The notes under the pieces: model-generated
Seen by the model: the letters and a program-made list of their open reading frames with translations, nothing else
Database searches by the model: none
What the model was told of the DNA's origin: nothing
Shown here: piece after piece, positions 25,003 through 38,600 of the stretch
How the letters are laid out: every line of letters begins with the position of its first letter
How positions within the stretch are numbered: the first letter of the stretch is position 1
Position numbers and translations under genes: made by a program
Assembly (NCBI GenBank): GCA_028554755.1
Contig: JAPTOF010000012.1
Span: 514,501-578,500 of the forward strand
Direction: 5' to 3'
Source of the DNA: Cordia subcordata
Taxonomy: Eukaryota; Streptophyta; Magnoliopsida; Boraginales; Cordiaceae
Length of the DNA: 64,000 bases

Positions 25003-27962
25003 GTGATTTTTTCCCGGAGAAACGGCGGCTGATTTGAAACGTAGTTGTTTACAGTGATGTGTCAGTGAGACTTGTTATCACATTGAGCGCGACGCAACTT
25101 TCTCTGAAGAAAATAGTAATTTTTTTTTTTCTTTTAAATGTTTCTCGGCTATGTGTTTACGTTATAATTACGAAAACATGAAAGATGAAGTCAACGCATT
25201 GGATGTCTTTTTCAGGTGTTCATGAGAGGCGTGAATTTCATTACTAGAAAATTTGGTTGAGCAAAGCAAATATTGTAGCGACGTATTGAGACGTGCACGC
25301 TTAATCGTGAGTCATGCGTAAGAGTGATCTTTATTTTCACTTGTCTAATCAATCAGCTAAATTAATTAATATTCCACTAATTATTTGTTACTATATTTGT
25401 ATAAAGTTAGACCTAATTTTGCCAAAAATTCCTCATGAAATTGGATGTGTACGTCCAAAAAGGTTCCAAGGAGACAACCCTTTATGGCCGAGGATTCACG
25501 CATCAACTCCTGTCTGTCTACGGAAAAATTATTTGTCGCTAATATCAAATAAAGTGATCTAATAATAATTTATTATGATTAAAAAATTTTATTCAAATTT
25601 GTATTATTGTTTGATTTCTGAATAATTTAGCTAGGATACGCACCGGGTGGGTACACCACAAGATGTATAAGTTGAAAATGGGTTTAATATGAAAAGAAAA
25701 CGTAAGATCGTTTCACATTTGTAGGTCTTGATTTCTGTCTAGTATTGCTGTCGTCTTTGTGTGCGTGTGGCTTGCTGCTTAGGCCTTTCAATGCTTCTAG
25801 AGGGGGGAAAAATCCAAACAATGACATTTTAATTTAATAATTCTGCTTATCATACTACACGGTTTCTCGATGGAAGGGTAGAAGAATTGGTCCCCTTCGA
25901 TTGAGTTACTTCCACTTGCTGTTACCTAACGTAGGACCTCTGTCCCCAAAGCAAAAAATAACTAGGAATAATAGGTTGTTCTCTCCTTGCCTAATAGTCC
26001 CACAACTATTAATGTGGTTGTTGTTGACGGAGATATGATTCTTCACTCCGAAAAATTAATAGGCTAGTCCTTAGATCCAAAGTTGTATGCCGCTGCTACA
26101 TGTCCGAATTATGACACTATGCTAAATAAACCACTTCATGAGAATGGAGTTCAACAATCTGTATCCTACAAGAGGTTATACAAACCAATAAATTACATGT
26201 CATTGTAATTCGTAACACAAGTCATGATCTGATGTTGATACAATATCATTCTTAATTAATCTGGAATATGCATTGAAGTATCATTATGCTATAGAATTTG
26301 TAGTTTTGGATTTATTTCATATATCTTGCTGAGTCCCTCGTCATGGAAAAAGGGAAAGAAGGAAATATATATCATTGCCCTTTCTTTAAGAATGAAGTCT
26401 TAGGTTTAAATTTTATGGGGAGTGGAGTTAGAGATGGGAATAGTCCTTGTAATATCATATATAATATTAATTAGACAAATGAAATGGTCCCCATATGTGC
26501 TTATAAGAAGTGTATATTGAATAAAATTAGACTGATTAAGTTAAGTTTTATTTTACTGTACGAATTATTTATACGAATCAGATAAAGTTATTTATCCACT
26601 TGCAAAAATTATATGCTTCGAGATTCAAAACCTCTCGGAGTAAATACAAAATATTGTATATAATATGATGAAGCTAGCAGTGAAGTTATATGTAAGTAGA
26701 TAAAATCTTCACGTAAAGTGCTTTATAGGGAGGGTAAGGGTTCAATAAAATGTGTAACACAATGTGGAAAAAGGAAAGAAAAAATGTGCAACACACATAT
26801 TCATTGAATAATTGTGGCAATAGCTTGCAACAGCTCAGTGATGTCAGATGACAAAGATGGAGTCTACATGTATATAGCTACCTAATAATATCATTTTCTT
26901 CTGCCTTTCTGCTAGTGTAGATTTTAGAAGCCTCAAAATAACTATTTCAAGGTTCTATAATTTTGTATTACGAACTTAAATAATAACTTGAATTTGTTAT
27001 TTTGAGCTTGAACACAAGGTAGGGCTTCCGCTAAACTCGTATATTATTATTGTATATCTCTCTCGAGGGGAAAAAAAAAGAATAAACAAAAAAAACAGCA
27101 AATCTGCTACAGGAAAATATACCCAAAAAAAATAAATAAATAAAACTCTCGTTTTAAGATGTTACCTGCTTGAATGTGCCGTGTTCGTATAGCTTCAAGA
27201 CATTAGTATGAATTTTGAGTTATTTTCTCCGATCCTTTCTCTTTTTGACGTAATGGATTATTTATTGCATAGGAAAAAGACATTGTAAACTATATATCCA
27301 TTGAATTCTTTAGCACTCAGAATAGAGCAAAAGTGGCTTAAAAGAGTTAAACCATCGTGTGATTACTTTAAAGTGCGATGGATTTTTCTATATTTTTAAA
27401 AAATATTCGCTTGTGATTTTTCTTTACTTCCTAAAATAAAGCACAATACTCTTTTCAAAACTCAAAAGGCTTAATATGCGCTATATTTTTAGAAAGTAAA
27501 AGAGAGTTATACAAGGGTTTCATAATACAAGAAAATCTAACACACTTTAAATAAATTGCAAGATCTTTAATCACTTTGAATAAACTACATTTAATCTATT
27601 TTATTCGAAAAACACTTAATAAAAAATTATAACAACATTTTATATAATCTCATAACGTCACAAAAGAATCCAAGTTGTCCCGACCAGATCGAATTAGAGA
27701 AGAAACTGTTCCTGATCGAGATCCTATTTTTTTGTGAGGTGGAAGAGAAACTAGGGCTAGGAAAGTTTGGAGAGAAGACATGGAAAGAAATCTAGCAATT
27801 ATTGCCTTGCATCTAGCCCCTTACTTATCCCTTTGGCTTGAAATATCACTTTACCAACCCTCTTCAGTCTTGCCTCTGTCCCCTTCTATAACTTTTGATC
27901 CATTCCTTGTTTGTCGATTGGAGAAAGTCTTATATGTCTCAACCGAGTGAAAAAAGCCATTT

Positions 27963-27966
<4 letters not shown>
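25003..27966. other. Intergenic, no gene seen
   Basis: The sequence is AT-rich with scattered short open frames that show no conserved motif on either strand. No transposon termini or RNA genes were recognised. Confidence 0.45.

Positions 27967-28002
<36 letters not shown>
27967..28002. repeat. (AT)n microsatellite
   Basis: An uninterrupted AT dinucleotide run of about 36 bp. A second, longer AT run followed by (AC)n lies about 220 bp away. Confidence 0.95.
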
Positions 28003-28005
<3 letters not shown>

Positions 28006-28216
28006 CATTGAAAACCAGGTCGTCAGTCCTTGGGAAAGATTAATTAGTTTTGTCCTTTTTCCCCACAAATATCCAAATTTGCCGAGTCTCTATTTACAAT
28101 CACAATGCCCATTTAATTTGGTTCTACAAAAGGATAAAGGAAAATGTCAAGGGTACACGTTAGCGAGTTGAAAAAACATGAATGGCGTGACCTCATCCAG
28201 AAATGACTAATTTGAG

Positions 28217-28218
<2 letters not shown>

Positions 28219-28268
<50 letters not shown>

Positions 28269-28270
28269 TA
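28219..28270. repeat. Compound (AT)n(AC)n microsatellite
   Basis: An AT run of about 38 bp continues into ACACACACA, the same architecture as the arrays at 9310 and 43967. Confidence 0.95.
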
Positions 28271-31003
28271 TTTGGCTTCATATATCTGCGATGATTTTTT
28301 CTGAAATTAATCATTTGAAATCTTGTCCATCAACTTTATGATGATTGTGAAATGATAATATAGTTACAATAAAGAGATTTAGCTAAATTAAATTTTTTTA
28401 TGAAATTATTGACGTTACAATATTACGAAAGACCTAAAAATATAACGTATCGAGTGTCTCTTGTCCCTTATTAGTAGTGAAAAGATCTCTAATTGTTAAG
28501 AGTATCTACAGGCAAAGACCATGTAAATATTATACAATGCTCATCAAATAGTATACCATTTTGGACGCGTAGTATTTCTTTTCTTATTATATATGTACAT
28601 GGGCATGGATACTTGTATGAAGCCAAAGATGCTAAGCAATGTATATTTAATTTTATCAATCTCAAAAAGAAAAAATAAAAAAAAGGAGAGGTAAAAGGTG
28701 ATTTTGCAAAATCTGACATAAATTTTGGTGAAACACCCCCATTTGCATGGATTTTAACAATTCATAGAATTTAGAGAGTAGTAAAGTTCTTCCATGTCTG
28801 GATTCCACTAAGATTTTCTTTTTAGTAATTTCCAAATATATTAAATCTAGCGTGTCTCTTGCCTCATAAATCATGTCGTCGAAGAATTCAATGATAAAAA
28901 TTGATTTTTTATGTTAAATAATGGCAATACATCAAAAGGGAACATATATAAATCACAATTTTTTGGTCAAATATAAATCACAATTTATGTGTATAATTTG
29001 TTCTTTGCATGTTTTACATCCAAAACGTTAACTCTTCATTAAAACAACTACTCTCTACCTTTGGCTCATGAAATTTTCTATGATAATAGTTTATTACTCT
29101 CCCTATCTTTCTTGACCAACCTTAGTACTCGAAAGATCAAAGTAATGAACTTGTTTGAATTGGATTCTTCTTCTTCTTCTTCTTCTTCTTCTTTTTTCCT
29201 CCAAAGAATATTTTTTAATAAAAAGATATTCTTAATAGATGTTTAAATTGACTTGTAAAAAGAGCTTAAATTATAATCCCAGTTAGACATATTTGAATGA
29301 CTTCTTAGTTATATATTCAATATTGGTGCATCCATATACCCAGAAGTCTCTGTAACCATTTTGGTCAAAATTAAAGAAAATCTCTTTTGTATTATATATG
29401 CATTGAAGTTAATTCATCCAATTGTTCCCTCGTGTCCTATAAAACGTTGTTAATTGTATGATAGAGTTTATATTTTTTAAATGTGTCAAAAAATATTTCC
29501 TTGAAATTAATCTATATATATAAAAGTTAAAGTTAGAGAAGCTCAAAAAAAAGTACCACATGAGCACCTATCTATTTGCCAAGTTAGCATAGATTATATT
29601 TTTAATATTATTACATTATTATAAATCTATTATTTAAAGACCTTTCATCTCTCTACTATGCTGGTTATGAAGTTAATGCATATTTGTTTTAAAACCTTTA
29701 GAGTGTTATTTTTAAGATGACTTATAAGTCATAAGATTAATGTAAAGGAGTTTTGAGACCCTTGGAATACTTTATTTATGATAGACTTTATATCATGCTA
29801 ATTCTTTCATCTTTTTTGCTTTGTGAACTTCAAGACATACCAAAAAAAGAAAATAGAAGTTCTTTTTTTGCATATAGTCCTTCTCATAGTTTATAAGCTT
29901 ACATAGTTGATAGAGAAAACTATTCTTATGATTCACTTTCATGATTTGAGTGATAGATTCGCAGAAGGTAAACCATTATATTTTAGGAGGTTTGTGCAAA
30001 AAGTTGTCAATGTCGTAGTAGCGTGTTAAAGTTTTAAAGAAACTGAATCTAACTCAAGCCTCAATCTTAATCTATAGTTGATATTTTCTCACTTTCTTTC
30101 TTAAAAATATATATATTTTTAATTTTTTGTAATTCATTTTATTTTGTTTAAGTATTCTATATTACTCGTATATTCAATCGGTTATTTTAATTCCTTAATA
30201 TTACTCTATATTGTGTTTCAAGCACAAGCCTACACATATAAAGCTTTTTGGATCATTTTTCAATTTTAGTTCATTCATAGTTATCATATTATTTACACAC
30301 AAAACATAAATAAAAATACATAAACTCAATAAAAATTTAACGTCTGTTATTAAAAATAAATTACGGGAAAGAAAATGCTAGTAATATAATAGAGACAAAG
30401 CAATCACCTAGCCACAAACATCAGTCACTTATTATGACGTAAGAAATATTAAAACTTACAAAAGTGTGTTATATCTTGTGTGTCTCTCTTAATTTCTTGC
30501 ATCGTCACTCGTGAGGCACACCTATAAATTCTTCTCTTTCTTTTCTCCTTTTTTTTTTTTACTAATTTAAAATTTATTTTATACGAGAACACGTTAAATT
30601 CACTCCAAAATTATATTCCGTAGTATAAAAGTGTATTTTAACACATATTTCTGGTCAATCAGAAATGAGTTATATTTCATGACGAAGGAATATAAATTTG
30701 TCGAAGTCCTGTCGGACAACTTCACCTAATACTTGGAGGCTTCATCAATTTTAAAGGCAGCAGCCACCTTGATTTGCCAGATAATCTTTATAAGCGATCT
30801 TTATTAATTCTTTTTAACCAATTAGACCTCACCAAAGCTCATGTGATAAACAAGTTTTTGCTGTTCCAAATCAATTTCATGTGCAAAGTTCAACTTGCAG
30901 GTGCCAAACTTCTCATAAGAATTTGCATTTTTCTTTCTTTATACTGCAGAATACACGAAATAAATTCACCATCTTTTTTTTCAATAATGAAGAACTCGTC
31001 TTA
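28271..31003. other. Intergenic, no gene seen
   Basis: AT-rich DNA with a TTC trinucleotide run at about 29167-29192 and no coding exon. A TCTATATATATAAAAG string near 29511 resembles some plant Helitron 5' ends, but no matching 3' end was found, so it is not called. Confidence 0.45.
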
Positions 31004-31206
31004 AGACCCGTTTAGATTGTCCTTTTTTAAAAGCTCTTTTTTAAACAACTTTTGAAAAATAATTTTTTTAGAAGCTAAAACTTCTGGCTTAAAAAAAGCA
31101 GTATTTGAGTTTTTTTAAAAGTCAAATCAAATAGCTATTATAAATTTAATGTAATTTTTTCAAAATTTTTTTTTTCTAAAAAAAAACTAATCTAAACAGA
31201 CCCTTA
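31004..31206. mobile_element. MITE with short TIRs
   Basis: The left end, gacccgtttagattgtcc, matches the reverse complement of the right end, gggtctgtttagattag. TTA/TTAA sequence flanks both sides. The interior consists of T runs and A runs and contains aaaagtcaaatcaaatagctatta. That internal string recurs, slightly changed, at about 54400 and, inverted, at about 59770. The copy is non-autonomous. Confidence 0.6.
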
Positions 31207-32099
31207 ATTAACTTCAAATTTTGAATCAAGTCACAATATTACTGAAAACTATTGATGATAAAAAATACTATAAAAGAATATTTATTAAACCTCTCTGGAA
31301 GCAATTCCACCAGAGTGCTTTCAATATAACTATGGGGGAAACTGAAAAGGATAGAAAGCATATGTTTACATAAACATCTGCAATTTCAACCCCAACAAAA
31401 AAAAAAAAAAAAGGACACAAATAACTGCAAATTTACTTTGGTTTTCATTTTCACGCTCAACCAAAGTTTGTCGTGTTGCGAAGAAAAGGAAGCGTTACGG
31501 GCAGTAATCTTAAAAGCAGTGGGTCCTCAACTGGCAAATTTTCTCCCAACATGACATGATTAAAAAGAAAAATATAAACATTAAGAATACAAGTTTAATT
31601 GTCAAGAGACGTATTTGATGGGAAGATTTTTTTTTCCCTCCTTTCAATCACACTGACTCTAGTCTCAAAATCCACTATATAAGTTGAGACATCATAGTTC
31701 AAATCAATTATAAGTTTCTCAAAGATGTTTTATCAGTAAAAATTGGATAAGAATATTATTCATAACTTGAGTTGAAATTTAAATTTTTGTCTTAGGTTGA
31801 ATGCCTTCAATTTAACTCGTGTACAATACAAGAAATGTGTCGTGCACACGATATTTGTTAATTAGTAATCCGACTAAATTAGCTGGATTTCTCTTGTCGC
31901 ATATATATACAATGCACCAAAAATCCATACACTCAATCTTTTGTGTAATTTATCCTTGTATCATAATATATTACAGAAAAGTTTAGTTATCAATCTTTTA
32001 ATTAAACATAATAAAATGATGTTCATAAAATATCTTGATTACTAATTGAAATAAACAATCGTATAAATCTATAAAATAATAAATTATCCAACTATAATA
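31207..32099. other. Promoter-proximal intergenic DNA, no gene seen
   Basis: This stretch lies between the MITE and the leader of the HAP8-like gene. It is AT-rich with an A-run near 31397 and no coding exon. Confidence 0.4.
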
Positions 32100-34177
32100 T
32101 ACTTGGTATAGGTGGCGTATTGGTATATAGCTTTGTGGAGCAGTAAAACCGCCTATTGCTTTGTCCATTGGTTCCTCTCTCTCTCCCCATATGCATATTC
32201 AGAGTTTTCAGACAGTCTTAAGTGTGTGTGTGAAAGAGAGAGAGAGAGACATGGCAAAGAGGAGGTGAATCTAAAGCGTTTGTGTATTGTAAACAGTGTA
32301 AGTAAAAAAAATGGTAGAAAGTACAAAACCTGCTTTTTGTTGGAGCGTAGCACCTGATTAAACCCCTCCCCTCCTTTCCTTTTCTTTTGATGTGTTAGTG
32401 GGTGGTGCTGTTTTTTTCTCATCAACTCTCTCTGCGTGTATGTGTGAGAGCATATCTCTATTGCCTCCTTTTCTTTGTTGCTTTTGCTTTATCTCTACCC
32501 ATTCTTCTTCACCTTCATCTTCTGCTGCTTGTACAATTTACTAGTGATCCTATGCATTTTACATGCTATTATGTTTTCTCAGCAACTTTTGATCTGAAAA
32601 TCATTCATAAAAAAGCTTAAATACCAACAAGGTCTGTGTAATCTGATATCTGAAGTAAAATTTTGCTGCTTTCTTATTCCCTTTTTTTTTTTTTTCCTTC
32701 AAAAGATCAATATTTTCTTATCCAGTTTCTTTCTCAGATTTGAATGAAACCTCATAAGCTGCAATATGTTATTATTCTCTGTGTAGGTTTGCTTAGTTGC
32801 CCTTTTGTTTTCGAATTTTGAGCTGGTCTGTGAAATCCGGTGTCTGAAATATGAGAAGTTGTTGATTTTGGATTTTCTTTCTTTGCTTTTTTCTTCAAAA
32901 GATCAGATTTTTCGTCTGGGTTTTTGTTAGATTTTTGTTTTGTGCCTTACTCTCGTTTTGTTCAAGAGCTTTTGCTTGCCAAAAGCTTCGACCTTTGTAT
33001 CATTTTGTTTACAGGTTTGCTTAGTGTCCATTTCTGTTCGAAACTTTGAGCTTGCCTGCGTAATCTGTTGTCTGATATGAGATTTTTTTTTTGGGGGGGT
33101 CTTCTGTGTTGCTTTTTTTATTCAAAAGATCAGATTTTTCTTCTGGGTTTCTGTTAGATTCTTGTTCAAACCTTGTTTTGGTTTTCTTGTAGATCTCTTT
33201 CTTGTCAAAAAGCTTTCAGTCTTGGCCCCATCTTGTGCGTAGGCTTGCGAAATTTCTCCTTTTGTTTGGAATTTTATGCTGGTCTAACTGTGTTGATCTA
33301 GAAGAAGCTCGAATAAATGAAGCTTCTTGTAGTTTCATGGTTTTTTCCGAGTTTTTAGTTAGTATTTTGAAAGACTTAGAAGACTTTTTCTCGTTTTTCA
33401 TCAATCAAAGCAAATCTGGGCTGGTCTACGGTCTTGTGCTATGCTACAGTTACTAAGAAGACCAAAAGTTTTAATCTTGATTATGAGAATTTGCTTTCAT
33501 ATCTAAAATCCTTTTCAGCCATGTAATTATTAACCTTGATTTTTGTTTCATCCTGCTCTATATTTTATGTATGTATACGTATGTACATGTCGAAATATTT
33601 GAGGTTCTTACGCACTCATTTTTTTATGAATCTTCTGATCCATCTCCACTTGGTTTAATTCCGTCTTGATTTTACCCTCTTTAGATTTGAGTTTCCAAGT
33701 GGATTTGCGCTTAGTTGTTTCCCCATCTTGAGAAACTCCACATAATTTAATCTATGCAATTTGTCTTGGTTTGTTCACATAAAATAACGTTTCTTGAGGG
33801 CTGATATGATCTCCCTTTCTTCAAATCTTTACTTGTGGGTTTCTTTTCTTTCCAAATTTGTTCTTTCCTTCTTCAATCAGGCTTTTTCAAAGAGCTTCTG
33901 ATGATTAAGACCACTAAGCAAGCTCCATATTTACTACTTTTCACCACATAAAATAACGTTCTTGAGGGGTCCAGAATGTACCACTGTACTATTTCTCTGT
34001 GTAACTTTCTTGTAACGCTTCATCTGATGTTGTTTTCCTTACATCTTGCAGGCTGATAGATGAAGAAAAAGTGCACATCTTTAGCTGGGGTTGGTTTTGG
34101 TCTTGCTCCTCTGTTAGTTTTTGTTGTGGTGTCACTTTGTGACAGGCCTTGGTTAGGCTTACTGTTATGCTGAAACT
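32100..34177 (+). other. Long leader region of the HAP8-like locus
   Basis: CT-rich and GA-rich microsatellite sequence (GAGAGA at about 32236-32249) and T-rich intron-like DNA precede the HAP8-like gene. The 228-bp tandem array lies inside it. A small ORF at 34061-34171 (start MKKKCTSLAG, hydrophobic core LLVFVVVSL) sits just before the ancestral start and could act as an upstream ORF. Exon limits are unknown. Confidence 0.4.
32645..33310 (+). repeat. 228-bp tandem repeat, about three copies
   Basis: The landmark aggtttgctt/aggcttgc occurs at 32785, 33013 and 33241, exactly 228 bp apart each time. Ttcaaaagatcagattttt, with tctgggtt after it, recurs at the same spacing in the later copies. 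Each unit carries a T-rich tract followed by an acceptor-like (tgtag, acag, or gtag) junction, so the repeat multiplies possible 3' splice sites in the leader. Confidence 0.85.
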
Positions 34178-35612
34178 ATGGGCAGTACAGCAGAAGTGAG
34201 GAGCTTATAAGCACGTCCAGATCCTCAATGTCCTTGTGAAGTCTTACAACTGAAAAGTAGTGATGACAAGGCTCCTAATAAGCTTGAGCTAGATCTGTTA
34301 AAACCAGGCCCCAAGTTTAAGTATACGGTACATATTCATAAAACAACTCAACAACTCTCTTATTGGTTTTACTTTAATTGTACATGTTATGATGTTTTTT
34401 CACCCATCTTTTTTTACCTTGGTGGAAAGTATCTTTCTTGTTATCTGAGTTCTGAGACTTTTTCATTGGCCAGATCCACAGTTGTCTGTGGCTGATTGTT
34501 CATCCATCCAAGCTTATCCTTATGCTTCATCAAAGGCCATTTCTTGTCTCTAATTCTGTCCATAACTTACTTTTTAGCATATATGAGCCTACTCTTAGCA
34601 GGCTCTGAGCTGTAGTCTCTTCAGCATATCTAATAAAGGTTATTGAGTTGTTGCTGAGTTGGTAAAGGTGGTCAAATTATCTGCTGCCATATTTGGATAC
34701 ATTACTAGTTATTTTACTCACTGTTTGTATCACAAAAGTTTGAAGAGCATTTTTTTTCACAAATCCTTTTTACACGTATAGTCTTCCATAGAATTTTCAT
34801 CAATAATAAGACTACCTCCCAGGAGCAATGACCTAGGTTCGAATCCTATGGCCGACGGGGGAATGGGTTGGGTGGGGGTCTCTTTTTTTTTAAAAAAAGG
34901 AAAAGATCTTTCATCAATAGAGTTCCGGATATGTACTACGCAAATTCCATTCTTGTGTCTCCCTGGATGTTGAAATACAATATGAAGGTCTACTAAATTT
35001 GTACTGCACCTTAAGCCCTCGTTTATTTAGCTTAGCATTGTTGTCATCATATTGCCACAATGATTAATCATTTTTATAAGTAAATGTATTTGGAAGCATT
35101 TGAAACAATCTTGAATTACGTTGCAGGATTGTATATTCAGCATTGAGATATAAAGACCAATTGACCGTTCTCAGAAATATTTGTACCTTTTTCAGAGCAT
35201 TGTGGGAGGGACCTGTTGCCTCCTCCTCAAAGAATTGTACCGCTGAAAGTAGTTTGATTGTCAAGATACGAGAATTTGACGAGGATACCTCAAGGACTAC
35301 CGCTCATCCTGTGACTGTCACCTACATTGATGCCAAATGGAATTTGTAAATGAAAATGCTAGTAGAGCTGAAGGGATGAGAATATCCATTTATGACTACA
35401 AGTGAATCTTGTTCTCAGACAAATTTGCTTCCTGCAAAGAAGAGCCCTTTTTTGGATTTAGAAGCTGATAATTTGCCAGAATTGAGAGCTACAAAACAGA
35501 GGAAAAAGTTGAACTACAGCAGTAAGGATGAAAATATAGTTAAGCCATCAGTCTAGAAAGTGCAGATTGATAGTTAAATTGGAAAAGGTTGCTCATATCA
35601 ACCAATAATTTC
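34178..35612 (+). pseudogene. Decayed 5' coding exons of the HAP8-like gene
   Basis: From 34178 an ATG frame meets TAA at 34208, yet continues beyond it as PDPQCPCEVLQLKSSDD, which resembles the start of HAP8-like proteins; the exon then ends near a GTATAC donor at about 34321. A second exon begins after the acceptor ending at 35126. Family-like peptides appear there in order but in different frames: CGRDLLPPPQ, then NCTAESSLIVK with FDEDTSR, then VNENASRAEG, then ESCSQTNLLPAKKSPFLDLE with LPELRATKQRKK, then SRKCRLIVKLEK. In-frame stops occur, including one where the family has W in NWPF. This indicates several indels and nonsense changes. The alternative is a local cluster of assembly errors. 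The homologue comparison is from memory. Confidence 0.7.
34806..34908 (+). mobile_element. 5'-truncated SINE with target duplication
   Basis: The element contains a Pol III B-box (GGTTCGAATCC) within cctaggttcgaatcctatgg, as in AU/TS-type plant SINEs, and ends in a T-rich tail. It is flanked by an 11-bp direct repeat TTTCATCAATA at 34795-34805 and 34909-34919. The A-box is absent or degraded, so the copy looks 5'-truncated. It lies in the intron between the decayed first and second coding exons. Confidence 0.75.
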
Positions 35613-38600
35613 ATGTTGTCTGAAATAATGGCATCACAAATTTGCCCAGTTTGCAAGACATTTACTTCTTCTTCAAACACTACTTTGAATGCCCACATAG
35701 ATCGGTGCCTTTCTGGTGAATCAACAGTTAAGTGGTCTGCAAATTCCAAGGTGATTAAGCATAGGATAGAGCCAAAGAAGATGAGATCAATGGTGGATAT
35801 CTATGCAACCGCCCAGTACTGTACACTAGAAGAGCTTGATAAAAGAAATGGAACAAACTGGGCATCAAGCTGGAGTCTACCTGCTCAAGGGATCGAGACT
35901 TGTGCTGAAGAGAGAAAGCAAAAAGCTCCTGTCAATTTCGAGGACATGGGGAATGAAAAATTAGGCTGTGCAGATGCCAATGTAAAAAAAGTTCATATCT
36001 CATCAAAGTTCAGTGATTCATCACCGCCTATCAAGATAGGAGAGCACCCTGGACCTAGAAGACTTATGAAGGGAGATCAATGTAGCAAATTTCTTCAGAA
36101 GAAAAAGATTAAAAAGAAGCAAGGAACGAAACAGAACACGCTTCAGAACTGTGCTCTTGAGCGGAAGAAGTTTTGCTTTCCCAGGCCTCATCATGAATCT
36201 GAGGTATTGCAGTTCGCTTGTTCTGTTCTTTATGTGCTTCCCATGCAGCTGTTTATCTTCCATTTCAAGGAAATCTTTGCAGCTTGTGGTTTTGTTAGAA
36301 TATTATCTCCTTAAGAAATCAAAATTATCTCCTGAATTAAAATCTTAATATGCAATTGCTGATTTTATTTTGCATTTCTGTCTAACTAATTGCTTAAAAT
36401 TTTTATTTCTATTTTCTCTCAATAATGGGGCTACGCGTGTCAGTTTTTAGTGTTGCTTTACAGTTTGAAGACTTACAACTTTGATAATATAGAAGTGTAA
36501 ACTTGTAGATTTGTACTAGTCTATTGGAACTTGCTCTTCTGCTTTCTGAATAAAAAGAACTATTCAGATGAAATGCCCGAATGCTCTTTTGTTGCGTGTT
36601 TATAAAGAAGGTGAAGTGATGGGTTGATAAGTTACTTATCTGCAGATTATTGGAGGTCAAGAACAAAATGTTGCCTCAGAAGAAATCTTTGAGAGAATAG
36701 CATTTACACTGTGCCCCCAAACTCTTGATCAGGTCAAATCTAATGATTCAGGAACTATAGTCCGATGGGTATGCTCCAAGCAAACAGGTTTCAAAAAGAA
36801 AGTGCATGGTGAGGATAATCCGCGATATATGGCATGTAATGAGAAAAAGAAATTACGAGGTGAAAATAATGTGTCATCTCTGGGGAATTCACATGTGAAG
36901 AGGCACTGTCTTCTGAGGAGTCCAAAGTCATCAGCAAATCCACTTTCCTCTCCTAAAACCACCATGAATTTATCATCTGACGCTAATGATGAATATGGGG
37001 CCGAGCTCTGTTTGAGAAAGAGAGCAAGATTTTCCTTGTCACACTCTCAATCCTGTAACAACCAGAAATTTTCTGTTGGGCTCTCAGAAGACAATGTAAA
37101 GCATTCAAGGGATTCAAGCAAGGAACATCTGCATACAAAGGCAAATCCCATACCTTCTGTCAGTAGCCAGAGGGTTGAGAGTAAGAGTGCTCTAACAAGA
37201 AATCGTGATAATGGTATTGTCAATTCAAAGCTGGCCTCCAGTCGTCATGCATTCTCATCAAAAACTAAAAGGTTCTCATCTTTGAGGAAGAATCTAGGGT
37301 CTGTCAGCCAAGCATCTGTTCCTAAATCTAATTCCAGTTCAAAAAGAAAATGTTCGGCCCTCAAGAAGCCCCTGGTCCACCATGCATCTGAATCAGAGGC
37401 AATACTGTGGCGAAACGGAGCTAATGAGCAGAAAGATTCATTAGAAAACTTGATCAAATTTAAAGCTAAACCTGAAAAGATATGTGATAATGTGACTGTT
37501 GATAGAACTATGGTCTTAAAGGTTAGAAAAGATAGCGGGGTTATTAAGATCCTAAGGAAGGAGAAAACCATGGTTCTTAGTGACTCAAAGTCAGCACCGG
37601 AATATCATGAGCATGATGATGACGATAAAGGCAGAGTTAACCACGAAGAGTCATCTGTGGAGGTTCAACTTTGTGGGAAGGGTGTTTTTGCTGAACCAGC
37701 TTCTGACATGGTCGATGAGGAAGTTTCAGTTGGTAAATCTTCAGATGATCGATTTCATGATGTGGCCAGTTCTTCTTATTTTCAATCTGACTCGAGACGA
37801 TTTTCCGAAGAAAATGACAATTCATTTCTTAGAAGTAAACATTTGAGATGTCAAATAGAGCCAATTTTGAGTGGTGAAAAAGACATATTTCGCACTGATG
37901 GGGGAGAAATAAATATTGGGCAGAGTATACATATGCAGTCTGAATTGGATTCTAACGGTGGACTGGGTAATTACTATATTGAGGTCGATCCAATACTTAT
38001 ACCTGGACCGCCAGGGTCATATTTGCCTAGTCCTGACCATATGGCCTCAGAAGAGATTCAAGGAAACTCTTTGGTAACCAGCCAAGTCCAATCATCTAAA
38101 GGTTACCCTGAATTTTCTGATAGGGATTCTTCTGAATCTCCTTCTGCCACTTCAACAATCTCTAACTCTGATGTGGCAAAAGTTGATTCGAGACTTCCCA
38201 AGAAGTTGCCTGTAGAACCTCAGGGTCTGGATGAAATCAGATCAAGCATCTATTGTGGTACTGTTGATGCCATAGCAGATAATTCAACACCAGAAACAAG
38301 TGCAGCATATGCAGGAGGCAAAAGACTCGCTACTTTTGATGCTGTAATGGATAGTTCAACACCAGATCCAAATGCAGCATATGCAGGAGGCGAAAGACTT
38401 GCTACTGTTGATGCTGTAGTGGATAGTTCAACGCCAGATCCAAGTGCAGCATATGCTGAAGCTGAACAAACCGACGCAGTTGAACCAACAGCAAATGTGA
38501 TGTCTCACGAGAGGGTACTCTTTAGATTTAACAAAAACCAAGCATGCTGCTACTGCCATCAGGAGGAGGGAGCCGTACTTGGTGGTGCTGCTTTAAATTA

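Noticed and set aside
29511..30420. Possible Helitron beginning with TCTATATATATAAAAG
   Set aside because: No 3' hairpin followed by CTRR was found at a sensible distance, and the 5' string is easily reached by chance in AT-rich DNA.
34833..34850. tRNA gene suggested by the GGTTCGAATCC box
   Set aside because: No cloverleaf can be formed around it and the A-box is missing. The flanking direct repeats and T-rich tail fit a SINE.
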